Source of the DNA: Terriglobia bacterium
GTDB lineage: Bacteria > Acidobacteriota > Terriglobia > Bryobacterales > Bryobacteraceae
Direction of reading: 5' to 3'
NCBI GenBank assembly: GCA_025350105.1
Contig: JANXYJ010000014.1
Coordinates: 1 to 64,000 of the forward strand
Length of the DNA stretch: 64,000 nucleotides
The position numbers and the translations under genes were made by a program. Positions 37,570-45,977 of the stretch are shown here, piece by piece. Below the pieces are notes generated by a model. That model was not told where the DNA came from. It did no database searches and saw nothing but the letters and a program-made list of their open reading frames with translations. Positions within the stretch are counted from its first letter, which is position 1. Every line of letters starts with the position of its first letter.

Positions 37570-37866
37570 TTCATCGAAAGCGGGACAAACGAGCGGTCGC
37601 CATGAAAGCGATCATACGAGACCCCTGTTAAAAGCTGCGCAAGCAGCCAGCTAGATTTGGCTCAAACATTGGTGGCCGGATACGCACGGCGATAAGTCCG
37701 CGAAGCCCCGGCCACCTGCGACGCCTCGAACCAAGACCGTGCCGCCGTAGTGTCTCTAAAATCCCTCAAAACTAACCGTTGAAATTGGGGGACATGCGAT
37801 CCTTTCATCGATTCAACGGCCCGCTCCCCGAACCAATCCTCCGCCCACTTGTGATGTGATGGACCA

Positions 37867-38385
37867 ATGCACTTCCTGGACGAATGTCTGGCGATCTTGA
37901 CCCGCACTCCTGCAACCCTGGATACCTTTTTGCGCGACTTACCGGCTCACTTGACCAACCACAACGAGGGGCCCGGCACCTGGAGCCCCTATGACGTGAT
38001 TGGCCATCTCATACATGCCGAGAATGCAGATTGGATTCCGCGCCTCACCCTCATCCTGGAAAGTGGCACGAACCGGCCATTCCAACCTTTTGATCGCGAG
38101 GCGCAGTTCCAGCAAAGCGCCGGAAAATCTCTTCCAGAATTGCTCGATGAATTCGCAGACGCCCGTCGCAAAAGCGTCGCCCAACTCCGCGGGATGAACC
38201 TGCAGCCGGAACAACTGGAGTTAAAAGGGATGCATCCCGCGCTCGGTCTGGTCACCGCCCGTCAACTCATCGCTACCTGGACGGCCCATGATCTCGGCCA
38301 CATCTTGCAAATCAGCAGAGTGATGGCAAAACGCTACAAACACGAGGTTGGCCCGTGGGCCGAATATCTATCCGCAATGAAGTGA
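37867..38385 (+). CDS. DinB family protein
   Basis: This 172-residue protein has the four-helix DinB/YfiT fold. 'WSPYDVIGHLIHAENADW' carries the first metal-site histidine, and 'TWTAHDLGHILQISRVMAKRY' supplies the paired histidines near the C-terminus. Members are metal-binding proteins, some acting as thiol transferases using bacillithiol or mycothiol; the role here is unknown. It follows a long gene-poor stretch and is convergent with the epimerase gene. Confidence 0.85.
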   Translation: MHFLDECLAILTRTPATLDTFLRDLPAHLTNHNEGPGTWSPYDVIGHLIHAENADWIPRLTLILESGTNRPFQPFDREAQFQQSAGKSLPELLDEFADARRKSVAQLRGMNLQPEQLELKGMHPALGLVTARQLIATWTAHDLGHILQISRVMAKRYKHEVGPWAEYLSAMK

Positions 38386-38459
38386 AGAACAGCTTACCTA
38401 CGCGCTGGCCAATCGCTACACGCTGTTTTGCAAATGCGCCGCAAGGTATTGCCGGCCGT

Positions 38460-39503
38460 TTACTTGGGTGCAGGTAGAACGGGGGCGTGCTCCAACAGCG
38501 CGTCCTCGAAACTGCAATCACGGAAGTTGTGGCCCTGGTGAGCGTAGTCGGGAAAAGGTTTGGAGGATTTCTGATTGCCCGCCACATGACGAAGATACCA
38601 GGCGTAGGTTTCTTTCAAGCCGGCGGCGAAGTCGGTGGGTTTAAACTTGAGAATGCGCTGAGCCTTGGCGGTGACCTCCGTGATCGGCGGCATGTCGAGA
38701 TAAATACCGAAGTACATTTTGGGGCCCATGGGGTTGCCTCCGGCACGCAGCAAGTATTCACGGGGAATGCGAACGAACTCGGCGGGCTTGCGGCAGATTT
38801 GGGCCAGTGCTTCCACGAACTCAAATTGCGCGATGGGGCGGGGGTTGGCGATGTTGAAGGCATGGCCGGTGGCCAAGGGCTGATGGATGGCCAGCAGACA
38901 GGCGCGGACCACGTCTTTCACGTAGACGAACTGCATCAGGCGCCGTCCGTCGCCAGGAAGAATGATGCGCCGATTCAGACGCAGGCGATCCCAAAAAAAA
39001 GCTTCGCGATACATGGGATTGGCGGGACCATAAATAAACGGCGGGCGCAAGGTGACCACGGGTAGTCCCACGCGCTGGTGCAAGCGAAACAGCGCGCGCT
39101 CACTGGTAGCTTTATTGCGCACGTAAAGCTCCGGCGCATCGTCAGGGGCCAGTGCGTCGCCTTCGTGATGATTCAGCCCATCGCCGTAAGCAGCCACGCT
39201 GGACATAAAGACGTAACGATGCAAGGGCCCGCCCACGGCCTGCACGGTGCCTTCAACCTGGGCCGAGGTAGTCCCGCGTTCCCAATCGTAAACGTTGTCA
39301 AAGACAGCTTCGAAGCGTTTGCCGGCAAGCGCAGCCTTCATGGCCTTGGGATCGTTGCGATCGGCCATGATGTTTTTGACGTGCCGCCCTTGCGCGTGGG
39401 ACGGTTTGCGATGAAGAATGGAAACGGTGTGGCCGGCTTTGACAAGCTCCGCCACCAGCAACTTGCCGATGAACTGAGTTCCGCCGATGACCAGGCAATT
39501 CAT
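38460..39503 (-). CDS. NAD-dependent epimerase/dehydratase family protein
   Basis: The extended short-chain dehydrogenase fold begins MNCLVIGGTQFIGKLLVAEL, with the nucleotide motif GGTQFIG. The active-site region reads 'YVRNKATSERAL' (Tyr-x3-Lys), and 'TLRPPFIYGP' and 'RLMQFVYVKDVVRACL' follow. I chose the ATG at 39503 (347 aa); the track's start at 39545 is a GTG inside the dispersed 20-bp repeat. The substrate is probably a nucleotide sugar. It is 66 bases downstream of the inositol-phosphate synthase gene on the same strand. Confidence 0.88.
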   Translation of the reverse strand: MNCLVIGGTQFIGKLLVAELVKAGHTVSILHRKPSHAQGRHVKNIMADRNDPKAMKAALAGKRFEAVFDNVYDWERGTTSAQVEGTVQAVGGPLHRYVFMSSVAAYGDGLNHHEGDALAPDDAPELYVRNKATSERALFRLHQRVGLPVVTLRPPFIYGPANPMYREAFFWDRLRLNRRIILPGDGRRLMQFVYVKDVVRACLLAIHQPLATGHAFNIANPRPIAQFEFVEALAQICRKPAEFVRIPREYLLRAGGNPMGPKMYFGIYLDMPPITEVTAKAQRILKFKPTDFAAGLKETYAWYLRHVAGNQKSSKPFPDYAHQGHNFRDCSFEDALLEHAPVLPAPK

Positions 39504-39535
39504 GGGTGAACAAGCGTCAATGCGTTTAAAAAGCC

Positions 39536-39555
39536 GCTCCCTCACGGTCGCGGCT
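39536..39555. repeat. Dispersed 20-bp repeat, copy 3
   Basis: GCTCCCTCACGGTCGCGGCT differs from copy 1 at one position. It sits in the 66-bp gap between the inositol-phosphate synthase and epimerase genes. Confidence 0.7.
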
Positions 39556-39569
39556 CAGTTTTGGATGGC

Positions 39570-40958
39570 CTAATCGTAATATTCCAGACCAAGGTGCGTG
39601 ATGAGGTCTTCGCCGCGCATCCAACGCAAAGTGTTTTTCAACTTCATCAGCTGGATGAATACGTCGTGTTCCGGGTACAGGCCGGGGGCGTGCATGGGGG
39701 CTTTGAAGTAGAACGAAAGCCACTCCTGAATGCCGCGCATGCCGCAGCGCTGCGCCAAGTCCATGAACAAAACCAAATCGAGAACCAGCGGCGCGGCCAG
39801 AATGGAATCGCGGCACAGGAAATCGATTTTGATCTGCATGGGATAACCCAGCCAACCAAAGATGTCGATGTTATCCCAACCCTCTTTAGAATCGCCGCGC
39901 GGCGGATAGTAATTGATGCGCACGGCGTGGTAGAGATTTTCGTAAAGCTCCGGATAGAGTTTGGGCTGGAGAATCTGGTCCAGCACGCTGAGTTTGGTTT
40001 CTTCCTTGGTTTTGAAAGAACCGGGATCTTCCAGCACTTCGCCATCGCGGTTGCCCAGGATGTTGGTGGAGAACCAGCCGCTGATGCCCAGCATGCGGGC
40101 CTTGAAACCCGGCGCCAGCAGAGTCTTCATGAAGGTCTGGCCGGTTTTGAAATCCTTGCCGCAGATGGGAATGTTGAGTTCACGCGCCATGTCGAGCAGC
40201 GCGGGTGTATCGGTTGTAAGATTGGGCGCGCCGTTGGCGTAGGGCACACCGCAGCGAAGCGCGGCGTAGGCGTAGATCTGGCTGGGCGCGATATCGGGAT
40301 CGTTGTTGCGCAAGCCTGCTTCGAAAGACTCGCGGGTGGCATGAACCGCAACCGGCTTATGAAAGCTTTCAGTGGACCCGCACCAGATCATCACAATGCG
40401 GCTGCAGTTGTTGGTCTTGCGAAAGTTCTCTATGTCTTCCATCAAGGCTTCAGCCTTGTCCATCTTGGTGCCCTGGGTTTTAACGTTGGGACCGTTGATG
40501 CGCTTGACATACTCTTGATCGAACACAGCTTTCATCGGTTTGATGGCCGAAAGCGGTTCCTTCAACTGAGCCAGCAACGCGGGCTCCAGAACTTTGGCGT
40601 TAACGGCAGCTTCGTAGGCCGTGTCTTCGTAAATATCCCAACCGCCGAAGACCAGATCGTCCAGGCTGGCCAGAGGCACGAAATCCTTGATCTTGGGCGA
40701 ACGGCCGTCGGTCCGTTTACCAAGGCGTACGGTGGCCAGTTGCGTGAGCGAACCGATGGGCAGACCAAGGCCGCGTTTGACGGCCTCCACGCCAGCGATA
40801 AAGGTGGTGGAAACCGCCCCGATGCCTGGGATCAGGATACCGAGTTTACCTTCGGCGGGCGCGATCTGAACGTTATCTTTTTTCACGTCTGCGACAGGCT
40901 TCATGTCTGTAGCGACGGGCTTGACGTCTTTAGCGACGTTGGCGTTTTTATCGGCCAA
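39570..40958 (-). CDS. ino1: Myo-inositol-1-phosphate synthase
   Basis: The enzyme converts glucose-6-phosphate to inositol-1-phosphate using NAD, starting inositol or phosphatidylinositol synthesis. The fold begins 'KLGILIPGIGAVSTTFIAGVE', then 'MIWCGSTESFHKPVAVHAT', 'FKTGQTFMKTLLAPGF', 'WFSTNILGNRDGEVL' and 'CRDSILAAPLVLDLV'. Length is 462 residues. The first 35 residues hold three degenerate repeats (KDVKPVATDMKPVADVKKD) that the enzyme family does not need. The neighbouring epimerase on the same strand suggests a shared polyol or lipid pathway. Confidence 0.92.
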   Translation of the reverse strand: MADKNANVAKDVKPVATDMKPVADVKKDNVQIAPAEGKLGILIPGIGAVSTTFIAGVEAVKRGLGLPIGSLTQLATVRLGKRTDGRSPKIKDFVPLASLDDLVFGGWDIYEDTAYEAAVNAKVLEPALLAQLKEPLSAIKPMKAVFDQEYVKRINGPNVKTQGTKMDKAEALMEDIENFRKTNNCSRIVMIWCGSTESFHKPVAVHATRESFEAGLRNNDPDIAPSQIYAYAALRCGVPYANGAPNLTTDTPALLDMARELNIPICGKDFKTGQTFMKTLLAPGFKARMLGISGWFSTNILGNRDGEVLEDPGSFKTKEETKLSVLDQILQPKLYPELYENLYHAVRINYYPPRGDSKEGWDNIDIFGWLGYPMQIKIDFLCRDSILAAPLVLDLVLFMDLAQRCGMRGIQEWLSFYFKAPMHAPGLYPEHDVFIQLMKLKNTLRWMRGEDLITHLGLEYYD

Positions 40959-41145
40959 GGTGATGGATGCTCCTAACGAATCGGATTCTCAGAGGCCGTG
41001 GGCCCGGAATAGTGCGCGAGGCGCGAAGACCGGCTGAAGCAACGGGCCTGTTGAGGCAAATGAGAACGAGAAGATGATTCCAATAATGTCCTGCTTGAAA
41101 TGTCCAACTTAACCCTGTCATGGTAGCACGTTATACTAGCGGCTG

Positions 41146-41979
41146 ATGGCCAATCAGGCGGCAAATGCGGCGGCGAATCAAGCCAGTACCGGCAGCGCAG
41201 TTCAAACATTTTCGGCCTTGCTTGTGGATGACGAAAAGCTGGCCTCCGACGAACTGGCGTTCCTGCTGAAAGATTTTCCGGACGTGGAAGTACTGGCCGT
41301 GGCCCACAACGGGTTGGAAGCGGTGAAGCTGATTGCGGACCTGGAGCCGGACCTGGTGTTTCTGGACGTGCAAATGCCCGGCCTGGACGGGATGGGTGTG
41401 ATCCACAAAGTGCGCGAGCAGGCGAAAGGCGGCGGAGGCTTGGTTCCGCATTTCGTGATGGCCACGGCGTTCGACCAATATGCCGTAGAAGCGTTCCGCG
41501 TAGAGGCGTTGGACTATCTGCTGAAGCCGATTGAAAAAGAACGGCTGGCGGTGGCGGTGGAACGGGCGCGGAAAGTGCTGGTGGAAAAGGCGGCGGCCGC
41601 TGAAAAAGCGCCGGAGCTGCCTACGCCAAAGCCCTCGCTACAACGCAGCAAACTCCTGGTGAAGAGCAACCAGAGGAATTTCATCGTGGACGCCCAGGAC
41701 GTGGTCTACGCGACTATCGACGACGGGCTGATCACGGTGGTGGCGGCCAACCTGGAAGGCTACTCGAACTACCGCACGATTGAAGAGCTGCAATCGAACC
41801 TGGATCCGGATATGTTTTGGCGGGTGCATCGGTCGTACCTGGTGAACGTGAACCGGATCAAAGAAGTGATCCCGTGGTTCAAGTCCAGTTTTCAATTGCG
41901 CATGGACGATAAGAAGCAGACGGAGATTCCGGTGAGCCGCGTGCAGACCAAGCGGCTGCGGGCGCTGCTGAAGCTGTAG
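41146..41979 (+). CDS. LytTR family response regulator, orphan
   Basis: The 277-residue protein joins a receiver domain (residues 22-140; 'LLVDDEK', phosphoacceptor Asp74 in 'DLVFLDVQMPGLDG', Lys in 'YLLKPIEKER') to a LytTR DNA-binding domain (about 175-277; 'DVVYATIDDGLITVVAANLEGYSNYRTI', 'FWRVHRSYLVNVNRI'). It probably controls genes through direct-repeat promoters. No histidine kinase is next to it, so its sensor is elsewhere. A low-complexity Asn/Ala stretch precedes the receiver. Confidence 0.92.
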   Translation: MANQAANAAANQASTGSAVQTFSALLVDDEKLASDELAFLLKDFPDVEVLAVAHNGLEAVKLIADLEPDLVFLDVQMPGLDGMGVIHKVREQAKGGGGLVPHFVMATAFDQYAVEAFRVEALDYLLKPIEKERLAVAVERARKVLVEKAAAAEKAPELPTPKPSLQRSKLLVKSNQRNFIVDAQDVVYATIDDGLITVVAANLEGYSNYRTIEELQSNLDPDMFWRVHRSYLVNVNRIKEVIPWFKSSFQLRMDDKKQTEIPVSRVQTKRLRALLKL

Positions 41980-41987
41980 CTAAGAGT

Positions 41988-42110
41988 GCGGCACATACCT
42001 TAGTTTGGCCCAATGGCGCGGATTTCGATCCCGAAACACTCCATGACTGGCCTCTCTACGAACAGGCATTCAAGAAGCTGGCCCAACGCTGGGAAGCGGT
42101 AAAGGCTTAA
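41988..42110 (+). pseudogene. DUF2442 protein, C-terminal relic
   Basis: This stretch is not in the ORF track. In one frame it reads TLVWPNGADFDPETLHDW followed by about 20 more residues and a TAA at 42108. 'VWPNGADFDP' is the hallmark of DUF2442 proteins, small partners often found in toxin-antitoxin-like pairs. The start and first half of the gene are missing, replaced by the end of the LytTR gene. It is probably a deletion remnant. Confidence 0.6.
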
Positions 42111-42123
42111 GTCTGGTAAGCTC

Positions 42124-43695
42124 TCAATCCGTCTTAGGTTGGTAGACAAATACTCCATAAGGCCCGTCGACGTGCTTTACCATACGGTAGTTCTGACGAA
42201 TGGCCTCGATCTGCTCCCCGGGGAAGCGGGGAAATTCGGCGTCGATGGCAATCGGTGTGGGCGCGAAGAGATCCTCGTTCAAAATGAGAGTTTGGAACTG
42301 GCGTGTGGCCAGGGCTTCCGTCAAAGGATGAGGATCACTGAGGCCCGCGCGAACCAACATGGTGTAGATCAGCGGTTCCACCTCGATACTGCCGCGATCC
42401 TGCACCAGGGAATCATAGTGAACCGACAGCAAACGGCCTGGGCGCGTGGTGTAGGGTTTAAGCGTTTCGGTTTCCTGTTGGCGAATGGGTTCGAAGACAG
42501 CGCGCTCGCCTGCTGTGCGCAGGCTGAGCAGAATATTCAACGCAACATGCAGCAGCAACGGCATCTGCAGCAGAGTGACCCAGGTGCGGCGCGCGGAGAA
42601 GAGGCTGGGGAAGAATTCGATTTGCCCCAAGGCAGTGCCGGCGCACAGCGAAAGCACCAGCATCATTTCCATTTGATAGTTGAGGTCAGATCCAATTTTG
42701 GCGGCGGTGGCCAGGAAGATGGCGGAGGAGAGTCCGCCGTAAATGTAAATGGGCAAGGTACGGAGCAAAGCGAAACGGGCTCCGACGACGGCAATCAAGA
42801 TCACACCGGCGCCGGTCAACAGAAGGTATTGGCCCTGCTGCTGCAGCTTGAACCAGGCCATGGGATTGATGTTGGCGAAGATGGCGTTAGCGAAATACCC
42901 GCCATGAGTCATGGTATTGAGCGTGAATGCAATGGCGGCCACAGCGGCCGCGACGGAAATGGACCACAGAACGCCAACCCGAATCTTACGGTCAAACAGA
43001 AGTGAGAGCGCGATAGCTGCTGGCGCCGCCAGCGCAGTTTGCTTGGTGAAAATAGCGAGGATGACAAAGGCCCCGGCGGCCAGCAAAGACTTGGTTTGTG
43101 CCGTTTTGCGGAAACGCAGGTAAGAATGGAAAGCGGCGAGGGAGAAGCACATCGCCAAAGCGTCGGTTTGTCCCACCGTTCCCCAATACAAAAGGTTCGC
43201 AGTGGAGGCCGCCAGCAGAAGCCCGGCCAGGCGCGCAAATCTGCAGTCGGTAAGAATGCGCAGACTGCGCCAACCCAACCAAAAGGCAGCGAGTAATGCC
43301 GCGAAGGAAATCAGCCGGCCGCTTTGATAGGCGGGCACCCCGAGCCGATGGAAGTAGCCGGACAACCCGTAGAAAATGGGCCCGTACGCGGAAACCGTGA
43401 ACGGGAAGCGATTGAGATTGAAGTATAAGCCCTGGCCATGGGCAAACATGTTGGCGTGCAGCGAGACGATGGATTCGACGGGCGTAAATTCGTGCTGGGC
43501 CCACAACAATACGGCGAAATTGGCGGCCAGGCAAAAGATCACGAAACCGGCGATTAAGCGCAGAGTTTTCGCGCAAATGCGTTCGCGCGTTTGGGCGTCG
43601 GCCTCCCGATCTTTCGCCGTTGCATGCGGAACAGCTTTTAGATTCGGCGAGGCGTGAACACCCATAAGGGTGTCCATCGACACTAACCCATCCAA
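42124..43695 (-). CDS. Polytopic membrane protein, GT-C/glycosyltransferase 39-like
   Basis: The 523-residue protein has about ten hydrophobic helices between residues 50 and 390 and a soluble C-terminal part. The first periplasmic loop reads 'SLHANMFAHGQGLYFNLNRFPFTVSAYGPIFY', which resembles the acidic-residue loop of GT-C glycosyltransferases that use lipid-linked sugars, though the DE/DD signature is weak. 'WGTVGQTDALAMCFSLAAFHSYL' is also seen in this group. The function is inferred from architecture only. It is divergent from the P460 gene. Confidence 0.6.
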   Translation of the reverse strand: MDGLVSMDTLMGVHASPNLKAVPHATAKDREADAQTRERICAKTLRLIAGFVIFCLAANFAVLLWAQHEFTPVESIVSLHANMFAHGQGLYFNLNRFPFTVSAYGPIFYGLSGYFHRLGVPAYQSGRLISFAALLAAFWLGWRSLRILTDCRFARLAGLLLAASTANLLYWGTVGQTDALAMCFSLAAFHSYLRFRKTAQTKSLLAAGAFVILAIFTKQTALAAPAAIALSLLFDRKIRVGVLWSISVAAAVAAIAFTLNTMTHGGYFANAIFANINPMAWFKLQQQGQYLLLTGAGVILIAVVGARFALLRTLPIYIYGGLSSAIFLATAAKIGSDLNYQMEMMLVLSLCAGTALGQIEFFPSLFSARRTWVTLLQMPLLLHVALNILLSLRTAGERAVFEPIRQQETETLKPYTTRPGRLLSVHYDSLVQDRGSIEVEPLIYTMLVRAGLSDPHPLTEALATRQFQTLILNEDLFAPTPIAIDAEFPRFPGEQIEAIRQNYRMVKHVDGPYGVFVYQPKTD

Positions 43696-43717
43696 ACCTT
43701 AGACGTCTTGTGATAGT

Positions 43718-44323
43718 ATGACCCCAATGAAACGCTCTTCTTTGTACGGAATGGGGTGTGTAACGGGACTGGTGATTGTGCTATTCGCGCGGTCGGCGGC
43801 AACGGCACAGGACAGCGCCCAATACACTCCTCAATACAGCAACGGCACCCATTTGGTACTGCCAAAGGATTATCGGCAGTGGGTGTTCCTGTCATCGGGT
43901 ATCGGAATGACATATAGCGGGACTCCGGGCGAGAATCCGCCTTTTGAGAACGTGTTTGTGAACGCCGCCGCGCACCAGGAGTTTCTGAAAACCGGCACAT
44001 GGCCGGACAAGACGATTCTGCTGCTGGAGATTCGCAAGAGCGAAAGCAAAGTCTCCATCAACAAAGCTGGCCGCGTGCAGAGCAACGTGCAAGCGATTGA
44101 GGCCCACGTCAAGGATTCCTCACACTCTACAGATTCCGGCGGCTGGGCTTTTTATGGATTCCCCGCGGGTGGCGCATTGGGCAGACCGTTCGAAAAAACA
44201 GCGGACTGCTTTTCGTGTCACCAGCAGAACGGCGCGACGGACACGACGTTTGTACAGTTCTATCCCACGCTAGTAGAGGCCGCGAAGGCGCACGGAACTT
44301 ACAACGAGACCGAGCACAAATAG
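43718..44323 (+). CDS. Cytochrome P460 family protein
   Basis: This exported 201-residue protein has a signal peptide (to about 'SAATAQDSA') and the P460 layout: 'YRQWVFLSSGIGMTY' after the start, 'ENVFVNAAAHQEFLKTGTWPDKTILLLE' in the middle, and a C-terminal haem site 'DCFSCHQQNGATDTTFVQFYPTL' (CxxCH near residue 165). True P460 proteins cross-link a lysine to the haem and oxidise hydroxylamine; whether the cross-link lysine is present cannot be judged without a structure. It stands alone between convergent and divergent neighbours. Confidence 0.88.
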   Translation: MTPMKRSSLYGMGCVTGLVIVLFARSAATAQDSAQYTPQYSNGTHLVLPKDYRQWVFLSSGIGMTYSGTPGENPPFENVFVNAAAHQEFLKTGTWPDKTILLLEIRKSESKVSINKAGRVQSNVQAIEAHVKDSSHSTDSGGWAFYGFPAGGALGRPFEKTADCFSCHQQNGATDTTFVQFYPTLVEAAKAHGTYNETEHK

Positions 44324-44368
44324 TACTGGCCAGAGCCGGGCGCCCTGGCCAGTGGTATCGTGGCGAGC

Positions 44369-45814
44369 TTAGCTTTTACCAAGGGCCGTGGGCATCTCCG
44401 CAAATGGTACCGGCCGGCCATGCAGTGGAGCGATCTGCTGCACGTCCAGCTTCAGCCGCTGCAGATTGTCGTACAAAGTCTCGCCGAAGGTCTTGGCCAA
44501 AGGCACCAAAGCGGTTCCGGGTGCGGGCGGGGTGAAATCGTCGGCTTCTATCAGGATTTTGTCTTTCGGCAAATAACCGAACAGAATGCCGCCGTTGTGA
44601 TTGTCGCCTTGATTCAGGTACAGCTCCAGAGAACGGTCGCCTTCGGTGAGCACGTATTTATCTTTCACCGTAATGAAGGTGGCCTTCTTCGGCATGCGTG
44701 AAAGGTTGTCGGGCGAAAGTGTGCGCTGCGCTTTCCAGGCCTGTTCATAATATGCCTGATTGCCTTCGTTGGTGATGATGGTTGCGCCTTCGGCGACGTA
44801 GGTGCGAAGGCCGCTGGAATGATCGAAGTGATGATGCGTGTTGATCAAATAGCGAATGGGCTTGTTCGGTACCAGCTTCTTCACTTCGGCGATCACGGCG
44901 AGGGAACGCTCTTCGCTCAGCGGCGCCTCCACCACCGCAAGATAGGTGGGATATTCGACGAGCACGCTATTGTGACTGCCGCCGCCGATGAACCAGACCC
45001 CGTCCGCCAATTTTTGCGAAACAGCAACTTCCGCCGCAGTCTTCGCAGCTTTCACGTTATCGGGGGCCAGCAGAACCGCATTGGGAGCATTCGGCACCAC
45101 GTTGTTCACGTTCAGGTCCAGCACCATGTGACCGCCCTGGGACTGCACGATGTGCGAGGGAAACTTCACGCCCCCATAGTCTTTGTAGTCGGTGAACACG
45201 GTTTCCATTTCCATGTCGCCCAACAAGGGATGGGGCAGCCAGGTGTCTACTTTTTCCACGATGCCCTGATTGTTGATGACGCCAGTGACCTTGAAACGCC
45301 CGAAAGCACTGAAGGACACTTCGGTGCCGCCCTTCACTTTTTTCGACATCGTGTTGGTGATCAGCGCCTGCTTCAGGAAACCTTGTGGAGTAGACATCAA
45401 CTGCAGTTGGCGTTCTTCCAAAGCGGCGTTGGCGGGAACCGGGGTGGCGCCCGGTTGATTCCAGGCATACAGTCCCGCAACCATATTCACTTGCTTTTGT
45501 TCGCCTACGAAGGGAGCGCCCCCGCCCTTGGCCGGCGGAGTTTCCAGCGTGCGGACCATTTCTTCTTTCGAGGATTGACTTTCGAAGTCAATGGTTCGAG
45601 TGTACGAATTCACGTTCACCGTGGGCCAAGGCGCTTGCGGCGTGTGGCTTTGCCCCAAAGTCCCGGCCTTGCCGCTGCCGGAGTATTGCATCGATTTCAC
45701 GTTCGCCGCTCCCATGGCAACGGCTGCTTTTTGCAGAATGGCTTTTCCGCCGTCCTGCGCCAAGGCAAGCCCGGCGGGGACAACCAACAGAAGCAATCGT
45801 TTTTGTTTGAACAT
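44369..45814 (-). CDS. Exported MBL-fold metallo-hydrolase
   Basis: The track begins at 45871, but a GAGGAAA ribosome binding site precedes the ATG at 45814, which starts a signal peptide (MFKQKRLLLLVVPAGLALAQ). The metallo-beta-lactamase motif 'NTHHHFDHSSGLRTY' is near residue 330, followed by 'YLNQGDNHNGGILFGYLP' and 'IAPLHGRPV'. An N-terminal 270-residue beta-rich domain precedes it. The substrate is unknown. Two 14-bp copies of a TATAGTTCTT-containing sequence lie upstream. Confidence 0.88.
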   Translation of the reverse strand: MFKQKRLLLLVVPAGLALAQDGGKAILQKAAVAMGAANVKSMQYSGSGKAGTLGQSHTPQAPWPTVNVNSYTRTIDFESQSSKEEMVRTLETPPAKGGGAPFVGEQKQVNMVAGLYAWNQPGATPVPANAALEERQLQLMSTPQGFLKQALITNTMSKKVKGGTEVSFSAFGRFKVTGVINNQGIVEKVDTWLPHPLLGDMEMETVFTDYKDYGGVKFPSHIVQSQGGHMVLDLNVNNVVPNAPNAVLLAPDNVKAAKTAAEVAVSQKLADGVWFIGGGSHNSVLVEYPTYLAVVEAPLSEERSLAVIAEVKKLVPNKPIRYLINTHHHFDHSSGLRTYVAEGATIITNEGNQAYYEQAWKAQRTLSPDNLSRMPKKATFITVKDKYVLTEGDRSLELYLNQGDNHNGGILFGYLPKDKILIEADDFTPPAPGTALVPLAKTFGETLYDNLQRLKLDVQQIAPLHGRPVPFAEMPTALGKS

Positions 45815-45869
45815 AGTTTCCTCGCGTGCTGCTAGGACGGGAAATGCAATGCGACGCTCTCCCGCCTTC

Positions 45870-45897
45870 AAGAACTATACAGCAAGAACTATACTGC
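45870..45897. repeat. 14-bp tandem duplication upstream of the MBL gene
   Basis: AAGAACTATACAGC is followed directly by AAGAACTATACTGC, one mismatch apart. On the minus strand each copy includes TATAGT, a good -10 match, so the duplication may have doubled a promoter element of the metallo-hydrolase gene. Confidence 0.75.
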
Positions 45898-45977
45898 AAA
45901 ACAGCGCGGCAGGTTTGACGAAGGCCAGCATTAGCGTTTCCTGGTGAAAATAAACTTCTCCAGCCATGCGGCTTCAC

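Larger units (their letters stand above)
37074..37866. other. Gene-poor region with repeat remnants
   Basis: No convincing gene is seen in these 790 bases. The region holds a GAGGCG / CGCCTC hairpin (37091-37106), one copy of the dispersed 20-mer (37176-37195), a CTCCGGCT / AGCCGGAG hairpin (37552-37569), and scattered inverted pairs such as GGTGGCCGG / CCGGCCACC near 37670-37715. The only track ORF, 37662-37907 on the minus strand, overlaps the start of the DinB gene and shows no family pattern. Confidence 0.6.

Noticed and set aside
37662-37907. 81-aa minus-strand ORF
   Set aside because: It overlaps the start of the DinB gene, has no family pattern and no clear ribosome binding site; left as uncertain sequence.
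39561-40976. 471-aa plus-strand ORF
   Set aside because: It is antisense to the inositol-phosphate synthase gene, which has complete family motifs; the plus-strand product matches nothing recognisable.
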